Source: JANWYT01 sp034437555 (GTDB lineage: Bacteria; Chloroflexota; Anaerolineae; Aggregatilineales; Phototrophicaceae). From it: a DNA stretch of 64,000 bases. The stretch lies in the NCBI GenBank assembly GCA_034437555.1, contig DAOTTQ010000030.1, forward strand, positions 62,001 to 126,000, read 5' to 3'. Position 1 is the stretch's first letter; each line of letters opens with the position of its first letter. The position numbers and the translations under genes are program-made. Below, one piece after another: positions 1 to 9,597 of this stretch. The notes beneath the pieces were generated by a model that saw only the letters and a program-made list of their open reading frames with translations, ran no database searches and had not been told where the DNA came from.

Positions 1-672
1 TACAAATGCCAGTGGCACATCAAGAGTTTCTGCCCAGTTGCGCCCTTGCTTCGCAAACCCTAAATCTGTCGCCACCACCACCAAATCGGGGATGTTCTTC
101 TCGCGGATGTAATCACTTAACAAATAAAATGCCGTTAGCGCGTCACCGGGAATGTTGAAGAAGCCTTGTATTTGCCCACTGTGTAAATCAATGGTGATAT
201 AGCGGTCTGCGCCTGCGGTTTCTATCATATTGGCAATTAAACGCGCCGTAATCGGCACGCGCGGTTGGTCTTTTTTATCGCTGCGCGTGTACGTTAAATA
301 AGGCACAACCAAGTTAATGCGCCACGCCGAGTCACGTTTAAGCGCGTCTATCATAATGAGGGTTTCCATGATGGTTTCGTGAATCGGTGATGCCATCGTT
401 TGGATGAGATAGACATCCTTACCGCGCACACTCTCGTTTAGCTTAACAAAGATATTTTCGTTAGAAAACTTGGTGCGTTCATACGCACCCAAATGGATGT
501 CGGAGTAAGTAGACTGGTGTGAAATAACATCGGCAACTTCTTGCCCCAGTTCCGTAGAAGATGTGCCAGCAAACAACTTCATTTTGCCAAAGAGCATCCG
601 TGATTGACGCTCATCATAGGGTGTATCGTATTTTGTTCCGGGGACTTTGCGTGGGTCGGTCACAGGTTTCAT
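1..672 (-). CDS. prs: Ribose-phosphate pyrophosphokinase (N-terminal 224 residues; runs off the window)
   Basis: Makes PRPP from ribose 5-phosphate and ATP in the cytoplasm, feeding nucleotide, histidine and tryptophan synthesis. The 224 visible codons contain the family start MKLFAGTSS at about residue 31, a central YTRSDKKDQPR stretch that matches the ATP-binding flexible loop, and the IDLHSGQIQGFF segment. The C-terminus, including the PRPP loop, lies beyond base 1. The ATG at 672 follows AAAGGA with no spacing, so a start nearer MKLFAG is possible. It lies 25 bases after meaB on the same strand and is probably the last gene of an mcmA2-meaB-prs transcript. The family call is firm; only completeness is unknown. 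Confidence 0.93.
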   Translation of the reverse strand, partial: MKPVTDPRKVPGTKYDTPYDERQSRMLFGKMKLFAGTSSTELGQEVADVISHQSTYSDIHLGAYERTKFSNENIFVKLNESVRGKDVYLIQTMASPIHETIMETLIMIDALKRDSAWRINLVVPYLTYTRSDKKDQPRVPITARLIANMIETAGADRYITIDLHSGQIQGFFNIPGDALTAFYLLSDYIREKNIPDLVVVATDLGFAKQGRNWAETLDVPLAFV

Positions 673-697
673 TCCTTTGTTGGGGTGTTGGGCGTTT

Positions 698-1708
698 TCA
701 TGGTTGATTATAGGTGATTTCTAGCAGTTTCACGACAGCCGATTGTGGGTCTATTTGTTTAGTTTGCACAGCTTCTATGATGTCCTTAAACGTTTCGGCT
801 GGCACAACTTGGGTTAGGCGTTGGATAAGGGCTTCTTGCAGGCGTTCACGCAGTTCTAGCTCTATAAAGCGTGTTTTTCGGGCGATGGTTGTGCCACTTT
901 CAGCCAAAAATGTGCGATGAGACTGTATGGCAGTTATCAGTTCATCAATGCCTTTGTTGTCGATGGCGACGGTTTGCACCACAGGCACATTCCAAAACGC
1001 GCCTTGTGCGGGGGGCGTGTGGTTGCTCACCGTCATCATTTGTCCGTGATGTGCCACCAAATGCTCTTTTGCGCTTGGATGCCCTAGCTCTAGCATGGCA
1101 CGCAATGCGCGCACCGTTTGGCTTGCGCCCACACGGTCAGCTTTGTTCACCACCAAAATATCGGCAATTTCTAAAATGCCCGCTTTGATGGCTTGCACGT
1201 CATCGCCCAAGCCGGGGGCTTCTACCACCAGCGTGGTATCGGCGGTACGCACAATATCCACTTCGCTTTGCCCTGCGCCAACGGTTTCCACAATTACATA
1301 GTCAAAGCCTGCGCTGTCCATCGCTCGCACCGCATCACGGGTTGCCCGTGAAAGTCCGCCCAAGCTACCGCGTGTTGCCATACTACGAATAAACACGCCA
1401 CTATCGCCAGAAAGCTCACGCATCCGTATTCTATCGCCCAAAATAGCCCCACCACTAAAGGGGCTAGTGGGGTCTACGGCAATAATCGCCACTGTTTTAT
1501 CTTGGGCGCGTAAACCTTTGGTAAGCGTATTCACAAGCGAACTTTTGCCTGTGCCGGGCGCACCCGTTACACCAATCACCCACGCCTTGCCCGTGTGTGG
1601 ATGCAAGGCTTTTAGGGCTTCATCAGCTTGCCCGTTTTCAATGTGTGTTAAAAGACGTGCCAGAGCGCGTCGGCTACCCTGTAGCATGTCTTGCACCAGT
1701 GTTTCCAT
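698..1708 (-). CDS. meaB: Methylmalonyl-CoA mutase-associated GTPase MeaB (ArgK/LAO family)
   Basis: G3E-type P-loop GTPase that loads and protects the adenosylcobalamin cofactor of methylmalonyl-CoA mutase. The 336-residue protein has a Walker A motif GAPGTGKSS at about 49-57, DPTSPFSGGAILGDR as the switch region, ETVGAGQSE and the NKAD base-recognition motif. The reading frame is open further upstream to 1801, but that would run into the mutase B12-subunit gene. The ATG at 1708 lies just after that gene's stop; an in-frame ATG at 1732 is the alternative. Direct adjacency to the B12-binding subunit supports the role. No oddities seen. Confidence 0.93.
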   Translation of the reverse strand: METLVQDMLQGSRRALARLLTHIENGQADEALKALHPHTGKAWVIGVTGAPGTGKSSLVNTLTKGLRAQDKTVAIIAVDPTSPFSGGAILGDRIRMRELSGDSGVFIRSMATRGSLGGLSRATRDAVRAMDSAGFDYVIVETVGAGQSEVDIVRTADTTLVVEAPGLGDDVQAIKAGILEIADILVVNKADRVGASQTVRALRAMLELGHPSAKEHLVAHHGQMMTVSNHTPPAQGAFWNVPVVQTVAIDNKGIDELITAIQSHRTFLAESGTTIARKTRFIELELRERLQEALIQRLTQVVPAETFKDIIEAVQTKQIDPQSAVVKLLEITYNQP

Positions 1709-1712
1709 CGGG

Positions 1713-2117
1713 TTAGCTTGCCCCTTTAGCATCCACCAGCCCATGAATAAAAACCTTGATGTCCTCTGTGGATGTGCCGGGACCAAACACACCCACCACA
1801 CCCAACGCCCTTAGGGATTCGCGGTCTTCATCGGGGATAATGCCCCCCACAATGATGGGGACATCAGAGAGTTCATTGGCGTTCATCACTTCACGGATAC
1901 GCGGAATTAGCGTCATGTGTGCGCCACTAAGAATACTTAATCCTACCACGTCCACATCTTCTTGTAGGGCAGCTTCGGCAATCATTTCAGGGGTTTGGCG
2001 CAAGCCTGTATAAATAACTTCCATGCCCGCATCACGTAAAGCACGCGCAATCACCTTTGCGCCTCTATCATGACCATCAAGTCCGGGTTTAGCAATTAGC
2101 ACTCTTGGCGCACGCAT
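1713..2117 (-). CDS. mcmA2: Methylmalonyl-CoA mutase, small B12-binding subunit
   Basis: This stand-alone 134-residue cobalamin-binding domain corresponds to the C-terminal domain of the mutase large chain. The DGHDRG motif at residues 14-19 carries the cobalt-ligating His16. The later SILSGAH and VGGIIPDED segments match the other B12 lower-face motifs. It must pair with a catalytic TIM-barrel subunit, and such a protein lacking this domain is encoded at 35405-37057 on the other strand. A strong ribosome site (AAGGAG) precedes the ATG, and a TATAAT lies 39 bases upstream of the start. It is followed at once by meaB. Confidence 0.93.
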   Translation of the reverse strand: MRAPRVLIAKPGLDGHDRGAKVIARALRDAGMEVIYTGLRQTPEMIAEAALQEDVDVVGLSILSGAHMTLIPRIREVMNANELSDVPIIVGGIIPDEDRESLRALGVVGVFGPGTSTEDIKVFIHGLVDAKGAS

Positions 2118-2155
2118 TGTAAAAACTCCTTTATTTTTAAGAGCAATTTTGCTTC

Positions 2156-2161
2156 ATTATA
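2156..2161 (-). promoter_or_regulatory. Candidate -10 element for mcmA2-meaB-prs
   Basis: A perfect TATAAT on the minus strand ends 39 bases before the mcmA2 ATG. No convincing -35 hexamer is seen at the right distance. A GGGGC/GCCCC inverted repeat (2170-2187) sits just upstream. Confidence 0.4.
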
Positions 2162-2244
2162 TCCCAACAGGGGCATATTTTCGCCCCCATAGCCTAAGCA
2201 TACCAAAAGCAAACGGTGGGGTTGTGTGCGAGATGGCAAGGTTG

Positions 2245-2253
2245 TGATAGAAT
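2245..2253 (+). promoter_or_regulatory. Candidate extended -10 for the sensor kinase gene
   Basis: TGATAGAAT (extended TG plus TAGAAT) lies 34 bases before the ATG at 2287. The -35 region is not recognisable. Similar extended -10 forms precede other genes in the window. Confidence 0.3.
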
Positions 2254-2286
2254 TAGGGAAGTTCTTTTCACCCAAACACACTATTC

Positions 2287-5200
2287 ATGATGAGCGTGCC
2301 AATGACAACACCCCACGCCCCTTCCCAAAAGCAATTTTGGCGTATCCTTGCCCAAGCCGTTGCCGTAATTACCTTTGTGTTTTACGTCATCTTCTTAATT
2401 TCGGGCTTGTGGTATCGTCAACACCCGTTCTTAGGTCTCACTGTCTCACAAACGGGGGTCGTACAAGCCTCGTTGCCTAGCAGTGGCGAAATATGGACAG
2501 GTATCAATGCAGGCATCCGTCGGCAAGACCTGATCATCGCTATGGATGGTGAGCTTCTTGTGCCAGAGGGGGCTAGTGTAGCCGATGCTCGCGGGCGACT
2601 TTTCAGCCTGCTAGGGCAATACACGGTGGGCGATGTGGTGCAAGTATCGTTTACCCGTGACACTCGCCAATTCCCTACAAATGCAACTTTCTGTACCGAA
2701 CTCGAAGGTGACATTGTTTCTTGTCGTCTAGGGGTTGCAGTAATGCGCCTGCCTGACGGTGACTTTTTAGCCTCCTTCATCTTGCCTTATGCCTCTGGTT
2801 TGGTTGTGTTACTTGTTGCTAGTACCCTGCTCTACTATCGCCGTCACACCCTAGAAGGCGCAATGGGCGCAATCATCGGCTACACCACCGCCATTTTTAT
2901 GGGGGGGTTGCTGGATGTTGGCACAACGTCTACGCTCTTGGTAGGCTGGGTAATGGGTGTGGCATTGCTGGGGGGCAGCCTTATCTCGTTTAGCCTTATC
3001 TTCCCCTCGCCCCTACGCGTTACGTGGAAGTACCCCTTCTCGGTGTACCTGCCATTGGTTGTTAGTGCGCTTATTGGGGGCGCAATTTTGTTTAACCACT
3101 TTAACCCTAGTGCGCCTAGTAACACCACCGGGCAATTTGCCACAGGCTACGCTCTTTTTAGCCTGGTCATCCACGCGCTTATCATTGGCTTGTTGCAACG
3201 GCAACGCGCCATTACCGTAAAAACACGCCGACAAGCCGACATTATCCTGATTGGCATGTCATTAGTGCTTATTTCTGGGGCGTTGTGGGTGCTTAATCGT
3301 GTGCTACTGTCAAATAGTGCCTTCGCGCTTCCCATTAGTTTTGAAGCGTTAATGCCCCTGTTCTTGTTCCCTAATGTGGCAATTTCCTTCGCCATTATGC
3401 AACACCGCCGTTTAGATACAGATCGCTTTGTAAGCCAAAGTATCACCTATGGCATCATGTTGGCAGCACTCGTTTTAAGCGTGTTCCTTCTTTCGTTTGG
3501 CAGTTCGCTTCTAGCCATCCGTTTCCTAAATGCAACCAACGTTTTCGCCATTGCCATTATTTTGTTTGTGATGGTGATGTTCTTTACGCCTTTTAGAAAT
3601 ACCATTCAAGACCGCATCGACACGCTTTACTTTAGGTCACGGCGCAATTACTTAGCTCAAGTCGAGTCGTTTAATCAAACGCTTTCCTCTAGTAACAGCT
3701 ATAACGCACTTACGGCTTCGTTTAAGCAAATGATAGAGGATAATATTGCCCCTTCGGGCGTGTTCATCTTCTTGCAATCTCAAGAAAATGGCGAATACAT
3801 CAGCCATGGCACCAGTGGGCGCAATACTGACGTGCGCTTTAGCCCCGATAGCCCACTCGTTAAAGCCCTGATGGAAAGCCCGACCATTGTGCTTAGGCAA
3901 GATGAACCCACCCCACAAGAACTATTAGTAGAGCAAGCGCGGTTGCGTGTGCTACGCGCCCAAGCCATTGCACCGCTTAAGGGTGCAGACAAGCTAAACG
4001 GCTTTGTGGTGGTATCGCCCCCCCGTTCTGGTAGGGCGCACTATAACTTTGAAGAAATTGGCTTCATTCGCAATATGGCAAATCAGCTTGCCATTGGCAC
4101 AGAACGCTCCCAAGTGATTACCTCGCTAGAACAGCGCGTGCGTGAACTAGACGTTTTAAGCCAAGTAGGGCAAGCCGTCAACTTTACCATCGAGTTTGAT
4201 GACCTATTGGAACTGATTAACGCACAAACCGGGCGTTTGGTTGACGCACCTTGCTTCTATATTGCGCTATACGATGACCAAACCAACCAGTTGTACTTTG
4301 CCTTCTTCTTAGAAGAGGATGACCGCGAACCCAACAAAGAGAACCAACGTTGGACATTGGATGACGGGCTATTTAGTGAAATTGTAAAAACCAGCCGTTC
4401 TATGAAACTTGTCAACTATACGTTTGAAATGGAAAAGCGCGACGCGCCTCTACACTATGAAAACGCCGAATTACGGGCGTGGATGGGTGTTCCCTTGCGT
4501 GCCGGCAAGCAAGTTTTGGGGGTATTGGCGGTGGGCAAAACCATTAGCGATCCCTTTACCGAAGAACAGTTCAAAATCTTTACCGACATTGGCGCACTGG
4601 CAGCGACATCCATCGACAAAGCCCGCCTGTTTACCCAAACAAAAGTACGTGAACGCCAGCTTACAGTGCTTAACGACATCTCGCGCCGTTTGGTGGCAAC
4701 CGAAAGTGACGTTGAAAAACTGCTCGAAATTATTATGCACAGTGCTGTTGAAATTTTGAACGCAGGCGCGGGCGCATTGCTATTAACCGCAGAAGATGAC
4801 GACACCAAGCTAGAATTTAGGGTGGTCATTGGGGGCGCAGAAGACCAATTACTAAATACGCGCATTCCCTCTGATAAGGGTATTGCGGGCGAAGTGGTAA
4901 AAACAGGCAAGCCCAAAATTGTGAACGACGTGGGCGCAACCGCTAGCAATCAAAACGTTGCCGAATATAAAACACAGTCGCTAATTGCCGTTCCATTAAT
5001 TGCGAAAAACGTGGTTATTGGGGTGCTAGAAGTGCTAAACAAAACGGATGGCACGCCCTTTATCCAAGCAGACAGTGACTTGCTCACCACGTTTAGCGGT
5101 CAAGCCGCCGTTGCCATTGAAAACGCGCGCTTGTTCCGTATGACAGATATTCAGCTTGCCCAAAAAGTACGCGAACTAGAAGCCCTAGAGCGCATGGACA

Positions 5201-6435
5201 ACGACCTAAACCGCACCCTAGACCTGCAAGAAGTGGCAAAGATTACCGTAGAATCTTCTATGCTAATTTTGAACGCCCAAGCGGGCGCACTGGGCATTGT
5301 GGACGAAGATTCATCTATTTTGGATGTCGTGGGCATTAGTGGCTACCTGCTTGAAGAATATCCAAAGGGCGAAACCAATTTAGCATGGTCACTAGACAAG
5401 GGGATTGTGGCGCGTGTGGTGCGTACCAAACAAGCCGACCTTGTAACCGATATTGCTATCGACCCGAACTATAACGGGCGTTTAACGGGTGCGCTAAGCC
5501 AAATTACCCTACCGATGTTTAGTGGTGATGACCTCAACGCCCTGCTTATCCTAGAGCGAAACACCATGCCACGCTTTACGTTAAGCGATTGGGCGTTTGC
5601 ACAGCGCATTGCAGAACACGCCAGCATTGCCATTGCTAACGCACAGCTCTATGCCGCCCTTACCCGCGCCAATAAGTCTAAGAGTGAGTTTATGGGCTTT
5701 GCGGCGCATGAGCTAAAGAACCCGCTAACGAGCATTGTGGGCTACTCGGATTTAATGCGACAAGGCATGATGGGCGCGTTAAGTGACCAACAAAATGAAC
5801 TCATTAGCGTGATTCACTCTAATGCCAATCGTATGCAGACTATCATCGAAGACCTGCGCGACAGCGCGAAGATGGATGCCAACGAATTTAGAGTAAACCT
5901 TACACCCATGAACATCCGCCATGCCGTCATTGAAACGCTACGTCCGTTTACGCACGTGCTATCCGAAAAAGGGCAAGCCCTAGTGACAGAGATACCCGAT
6001 GACTTGCCGTTGGTGATGGGGGACGAAACACGCTTGATTCAGGTGATGACAAACCTTGTAAGCAATGCCCACAAATACAGCCCACCCAACACTACCATTA
6101 CCATTAAAGCCGAAGTGGTTAAAAACTATGTTGACCAACACGGCAAACGGCGTGGCACTATGCTTCAGGTGAGCGTGATTGACCAAGGCTTGGGCATCAG
6201 CAAAGAAGACCAAGCACGCCTTTTCAAAGAGCGTTACTTTAGAAGCACCAATCAGCTTGCGCTAGAACAACCCGGCACAGGCTTGGGTATGACGCTAACG
6301 TTTGGCATTATGCAAAACCACAACGGGGACATTTGGCTAGAAAGCGAACTGAATAAGGGGTCTATCTTCCACATTGTTCTACCGCTTGCGCCCCAAGAGC
6401 TACAAACGCGCATCGGTGAACCCAGCGCAGACTAA
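2287..6435 (+). CDS. Large membrane-anchored multi-GAF sensor histidine kinase
   Basis: Two-component sensor kinase of 1382 residues. It has a first membrane segment at about 17-40 and an extracytoplasmic PDZ-like stretch at about 45-125. A block of about seven or eight further membrane segments follows at about 160-430. Then come several GAF-type modules, roughly 440-610, 620-780, 790-945 and 955-1115. A HisKA domain contains the phospho-acceptor His1141 within AAHELKNPLTS. The C-terminal HATPase domain shows the N-box NLVSNAHKYS and a GLGMT G-box. There is no receiver domain and no response regulator beside it, so the partner is unknown. Ligands of the GAF modules cannot be read from sequence. 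Its stop interlocks with that of the convergent ybaK gene. Confidence 0.9.
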   Translation: MMSVPMTTPHAPSQKQFWRILAQAVAVITFVFYVIFLISGLWYRQHPFLGLTVSQTGVVQASLPSSGEIWTGINAGIRRQDLIIAMDGELLVPEGASVADARGRLFSLLGQYTVGDVVQVSFTRDTRQFPTNATFCTELEGDIVSCRLGVAVMRLPDGDFLASFILPYASGLVVLLVASTLLYYRRHTLEGAMGAIIGYTTAIFMGGLLDVGTTSTLLVGWVMGVALLGGSLISFSLIFPSPLRVTWKYPFSVYLPLVVSALIGGAILFNHFNPSAPSNTTGQFATGYALFSLVIHALIIGLLQRQRAITVKTRRQADIILIGMSLVLISGALWVLNRVLLSNSAFALPISFEALMPLFLFPNVAISFAIMQHRRLDTDRFVSQSITYGIMLAALVLSVFLLSFGSSLLAIRFLNATNVFAIAIILFVMVMFFTPFRNTIQDRIDTLYFRSRRNYLAQVESFNQTLSSSNSYNALTASFKQMIEDNIAPSGVFIFLQSQENGEYISHGTSGRNTDVRFSPDSPLVKALMESPTIVLRQDEPTPQELLVEQARLRVLRAQAIAPLKGADKLNGFVVVSPPRSGRAHYNFEEIGFIRNMANQLAIGTERSQVITSLEQRVRELDVLSQVGQAVNFTIEFDDLLELINAQTGRLVDAPCFYIALYDDQTNQLYFAFFLEEDDREPNKENQRWTLDDGLFSEIVKTSRSMKLVNYTFEMEKRDAPLHYENAELRAWMGVPLRAGKQVLGVLAVGKTISDPFTEEQFKIFTDIGALAATSIDKARLFTQTKVRERQLTVLNDISRRLVATESDVEKLLEIIMHSAVEILNAGAGALLLTAEDDDTKLEFRVVIGGAEDQLLNTRIPSDKGIAGEVVKTGKPKIVNDVGATASNQNVAEYKTQSLIAVPLIAKNVVIGVLEVLNKTDGTPFIQADSDLLTTFSGQAAVAIENARLFRMTDIQLAQKVRELEALERMDNDLNRTLDLQEVAKITVESSMLILNAQAGALGIVDEDSSILDVVGISGYLLEEYPKGETNLAWSLDKGIVARVVRTKQADLVTDIAIDPNYNGRLTGALSQITLPMFSGDDLNALLILERNTMPRFTLSDWAFAQRIAEHASIAIANAQLYAALTRANKSKSEFMGFAAHELKNPLTSIVGYSDLMRQGMMGALSDQQNELISVIHSNANRMQTIIEDLRDSAKMDANEFRVNLTPMNIRHAVIETLRPFTHVLSEKGQALVTEIPDDLPLVMGDETRLIQVMTNLVSNAHKYSPPNTTITIKAEVVKNYVDQHGKRRGTMLQVSVIDQGLGISKEDQARLFKERYFRSTNQLALEQPGTGLGMTLTFGIMQNHNGDIWLESELNKGSIFHIVLPLAPQELQTRIGEPSAD

Positions 6436-6905
6436 ACGCCCACCTCGACAATGCTGGCGCGTAGCACATTCATGAGGGGCATCACGGGAACACGAAGTTG
6501 TAACCCGCGTTGCCCCGCACTAATGACAATGTTCTGAAGTTGCGTTGTGCTACTGTCTAAGTACACTTTCCAGCCCTTATCTAACAGCATTAGTGCGCTA
6601 ATGCCCCCCACCTGAAGCCCCGTTAGGCGTTCTGCCTCGGCGTGGGTCGTCATTTTTGCTTTCTTTGCGCCAATGCTACTGGCAAGTTTTTTCAGGTCGA
6701 GTTGTTGATCTGAGGGCAACATTACAATGACGGGCTTGGGCTGTGCTTCGGGCTGAACAATCAGCGTTTTCACCACCATAAACGCAGGCAAACCCAAGAG
6801 TTCCGCCACTTCTTCGGCATCGCGGGTGATGGGGTCATACGTTAGCACTTCATACGGCACATTGTATTTTTCTAGCACGCGCATTGAATTAAGTTTAACC
6901 GTCAT
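6432..6905 (-). CDS. ybaK: YbaK/EbsC-family aminoacyl-tRNA deacylase
   Basis: A 157-residue single-domain protein of the YbaK/ProX editing family, which hydrolyses mischarged Cys-tRNA(Pro) or related aminoacyl-tRNAs. Visible family features are the early AEEVAELLG helix, VVKTLIV with the conserved Lys, the LPSDQQLDLKKLA segment and a GLQVGGISAL loop. The length is typical. The gene starts 9 bases after the SDR gene and so probably shares its transcript. Exact substrate specificity within the family cannot be decided from sequence. Confidence 0.85.
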   Translation of the reverse strand: MTVKLNSMRVLEKYNVPYEVLTYDPITRDAEEVAELLGLPAFMVVKTLIVQPEAQPKPVIVMLPSDQQLDLKKLASSIGAKKAKMTTHAEAERLTGLQVGGISALMLLDKGWKVYLDSSTTQLQNIVISAGQRGLQLRVPVMPLMNVLRASIVEVGV

Positions 6906-6914
6906 TCCCCACCC

Positions 6915-7682
6915 CTATTTGTATTGCTTCTTGGCAAGCCTGCCCATCAATGCAGGAAACAGGCGATTGCCTAGCACAATCAGGCGGTCAAAAAAACGCA
7001 AAATAACCGTGTTACGGGGCTTCTCAACCACGGTTATAAGAGCTTGCGCGACAGTATCAGCCGACATAGTAGGCAAATTAGAGGTCACACGCGCCCCTTC
7101 ACCTAGTCGTTTTTCGTTAAATTCCGTGTCGGTGCGCCCCACCAAAATATCGCTCACAAAGATGTTATCTGCTTCTACTTCTAAACGCAACGAAGCCGCT
7201 ATGCTACTTAAAAAGGCTTTGCTGGCAGCATAAGAAGCCGCATAGGGCGATACCAACGACGCAGCAACAGAAGAAATCGTGATAATGTGACCGCGCTTTT
7301 GTTGGCGCATAGTGGGCAATACAGCGCGGATGCTGTAGAGTGCGCCGTCAATGTTAAGGCGTAAGAGCGTTTCAATGTCTTGCCAGTCGCTGTCCGCCAG
7401 TGCGCCCCGTTGCCCAATGCCCGCATTGACAATTAAAACGTCAATACGCCCCCATTTTGCCAGCGTTTGCGCTACAGCCCCCTCAACGTCCTCACAGCGC
7501 GTCACATCCCCTACAAGGGGCAAGAAGTCACCGTCTAGGGGTGTAATTGCCTCGCTTAACGCCTGCAAACGGTCTGCACGCCTTGCGACACCTGCCACAA
7601 GGTCGCCACGCTTGGTAAACGCCAACGCACTACTCCACCCAATACCACTGGATGCGCCCGTAATCAATATCACCCGTCGCAT
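6915..7682 (-). CDS. Short-chain dehydrogenase/reductase
   Basis: Classical SDR of 255 residues with a Rossmann fold. The cofactor motif TGASSGIG lies at 8-15, NAG at 86-88, the catalytic Ser near 137 and the catalytic YxxxK pair at Tyr151/Lys155. Arg-rich residues after the second strand (VARRADRL) suggest NADPH preference; this is inference. The substrate is unknown. GAAGG lies about 10 bases before the ATG. It is flanked closely by a DUF4177-like gene upstream and ybaK downstream, forming an apparent three-gene unit without an obvious common pathway. Confidence 0.9.
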   Translation of the reverse strand: MRRVILITGASSGIGWSSALAFTKRGDLVAGVARRADRLQALSEAITPLDGDFLPLVGDVTRCEDVEGAVAQTLAKWGRIDVLIVNAGIGQRGALADSDWQDIETLLRLNIDGALYSIRAVLPTMRQQKRGHIITISSVAASLVSPYAASYAASKAFLSSIAASLRLEVEADNIFVSDILVGRTDTEFNEKRLGEGARVTSNLPTMSADTVAQALITVVEKPRNTVILRFFDRLIVLGNRLFPALMGRLAKKQYK

Positions 7683-7688
7683 CGTGCG

Positions 7689-8018
7689 TTAGCCTTCGTT
7701 GGGGGCTTTGGGCAGGTGTGTTGCTGCAACCGTTACAGGCACAGCCCCACCCGCACGGCGTTTGAACACGCAAAAATAGGTGTTACTCCAGCGATAATCA
7801 TTATCAAATAGCACATCTTCCTTGCCACCCACACGCGCCACAGGTTCCATGTGTACCATTTCCCAGCCTTCTGCGCCCAGCTTGTCTAGCTCTGGAATCA
7901 TGCTTTCGGGCGAAAAGCGTTTAGGGCGTTTGTTAAAGCGCGTTTTAATAAACTGGCGCGTTTCTTTCTTGTCTGCTTTTGCCGCCAAAAACGTCGTCAT
8001 ATATTCCCACTGTTCCAT
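7689..8018 (-). CDS. DUF4177-like small protein
   Basis: A 109-residue cytoplasmic protein. It begins MEQWEYMTTF and contains LDKLGAEGWEMV; this pairing of a WEY start with a GAEGWE core is the signature of DUF4177-type proteins, whose function is unknown. The start at 8018 is chosen because AAGGAG lies 9 bases upstream. A longer frame to 8069 would run into the hairpin terminator of the upstream gene. The C-terminal 25 residues are not typical of the family. It is the first gene of a unit with the SDR and ybaK. Confidence 0.7.
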   Translation of the reverse strand: MEQWEYMTTFLAAKADKKETRQFIKTRFNKRPKRFSPESMIPELDKLGAEGWEMVHMEPVARVGGKEDVLFDNDYRWSNTYFCVFKRRAGGAVPVTVAATHLPKAPNEG

Positions 8019-8067
8019 TGGATGTGTCTCCTTGATGATGATAATGGCTTTCTTGCCCCGCTCATGC

Positions 8068-8092
8068 AAAAACCCCGCCCATTAGAGGGGCT
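8068..8092 (-). terminator. Probable rho-independent terminator after the secreted 483-residue gene
   Basis: On the minus strand a CCCC/GGGG stem with flanking complementarity is followed by TTTTTG. It lies between the stop at 8146 and the next gene start at 8018. Confidence 0.55.
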
Positions 8093-8145
8093 TGCACATC
8101 TCATTATGCAAGCCTGCTCCAACACGCACTATAACTCTCTATAGC

Positions 8146-9597
8146 TTACTGTGATTGCCCAAATTTTGCGATAATTTCGAGCAAGATGGGTTCTAACGAC
8201 ACCATACTATTGGCGGGTGCAAACGCAAACAGTGTGTAAAAATCGCCGTTGCCATCGCTGATGATAATCAGTTGTTGGTCGTGGGTATCTTCGGGGGCAA
8301 GCCACGTTACACGGCTAAATTCGCGCTCGTTCACTGTGCCTGTTTGAATATCACTAATGCCCGTTGCGCCCACAATGCCCGCCTGTGATGTAAAGTACAG
8401 CGCAATCGTCGAAGAAAGCAAGCTCTCACTGGTAGGCTGATAGCCCGTACCCGCCTCTAGCACCGCCAATGATGGGAAAATGTAAACGAGGACTTGCCCG
8501 TTTTTAAGGCGTGCAGGGTCACCTAGCACACTTACGTTCGTTCTTAATCGAATCGCTTCGCCAATGCCGTCCACCGCCCATCCTTCGGGGTAAAACAGCG
8601 TGTTATCGCCAATCTCTTGGCGTGTTTCTGCACTTGTAGGGGGAGTGTAGACTACGCGCTCCATACTTTCTGCAATCACATCAAGCATGGCACTCTCGGC
8701 TTCTAGTGTGGTGGGTGACGCATACACGCCGATGACGATAACGCCTTCAGGGGTGTCTAGCGCATAGGCTTTTGCGCTAAATGCAGGAAATTGCACGCTC
8801 ACTTGGTAGCCTGTGCGTTGTCCCACTGTGACGGGTGCATAGTCACTGAATGTGCCATTGCACGCTTGGCAGGTTTCTAGGCTTAAATAACTTTGCAATG
8901 CCTCTAAAGCAGTATCCCCCTCTTGTGGAACGTATGCGGGAAGCTCCACAACATCGGCAAACAAAATAAACGTCACTTCGCCATCCGGCACAAGCACCTC
9001 TGTACTGGCTGCATCGGGCAACGGGTTAGGCGTATTAGAAACAATAAATGTGTTTGCGGTAATGGCACGCACATCATAGCCCAAAGGCTGTATAAACTGC
9101 ACGGCACCATTAGGTGAGGCATACCCGCGCAAAGCGGTTTGGGTGGGCGCAATGCTGGTAACAATGGCGCTCACCCCACTAAAATCATCCGATGCAGAAA
9201 AGGCACGTACCAAGAACACGCTATCATCAGACGTTTCTAGTGCCAAAAGCAACCAGTTTAAATCATTCGCCACCAATGAAACGCTCAAGGCGGGTCGCTC
9301 GTTAATGGTTGTTTCGGTTAGGGTAACTTCTTCTTCTGTGATACTACTGGCAAGCCCACGAATTACGGTTTCCAATTCAACGCGCTCTGTGGTTAATGAA
9401 GAGGCGAAAATATCCACTTGCAAACCATCGCCCAAAAGCACCACATGATTCGGTGTGTCCACGCCCAATTGCCAGCCATCGGGATAGTTAAACGTGAATG
9501 ATTCCCCTTGATAGGTTTGAGGGGACGTTTGAGCAGAGACCATTGTACTGCCCATTACAAGCATAAAGCATAGGAATAAGACTGTAAATCGGCGCAT
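8146..9597 (-). CDS. Exported protein of unknown function with two PsbP-like repeats
   Basis: I do not recognise a named family with confidence. The 483-residue protein starts with a signal peptide (about residues 1-22, ending VSA before QTSPQ). It contains two similar modules, one near 28-170 beginning with FTFNYPDGW and one near 325-480 beginning with NTLFYPEGW. A middle module lies between them. The YP-(D/E)-GW opening resembles PsbP/DUF1795-type lipoprotein domains; this is a weak inference. An AGAGG ribosome site precedes the ATG. A hairpin terminator follows, so it is probably monocistronic. Likely located outside the membrane. Confidence 0.65.
   Translation of the reverse strand: MRRFTVLFLCFMLVMGSTMVSAQTSPQTYQGESFTFNYPDGWQLGVDTPNHVVLLGDGLQVDIFASSLTTERVELETVIRGLASSITEEEVTLTETTINERPALSVSLVANDLNWLLLALETSDDSVFLVRAFSASDDFSGVSAIVTSIAPTQTALRGYASPNGAVQFIQPLGYDVRAITANTFIVSNTPNPLPDAASTEVLVPDGEVTFILFADVVELPAYVPQEGDTALEALQSYLSLETCQACNGTFSDYAPVTVGQRTGYQVSVQFPAFSAKAYALDTPEGVIVIGVYASPTTLEAESAMLDVIAESMERVVYTPPTSAETRQEIGDNTLFYPEGWAVDGIGEAIRLRTNVSVLGDPARLKNGQVLVYIFPSLAVLEAGTGYQPTSESLLSSTIALYFTSQAGIVGATGISDIQTGTVNEREFSRVTWLAPEDTHDQQLIIISDGNGDFYTLFAFAPANSMVSLEPILLEIIAKFGQSQ

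Noticed and set aside
2170..2187. GGGGC/GCCCC hairpin near mcmA2 as a possible cobalamin riboswitch
   Set aside because: Too short and lacking the conserved B12-box; the leader is not large enough for a cobalamin riboswitch.
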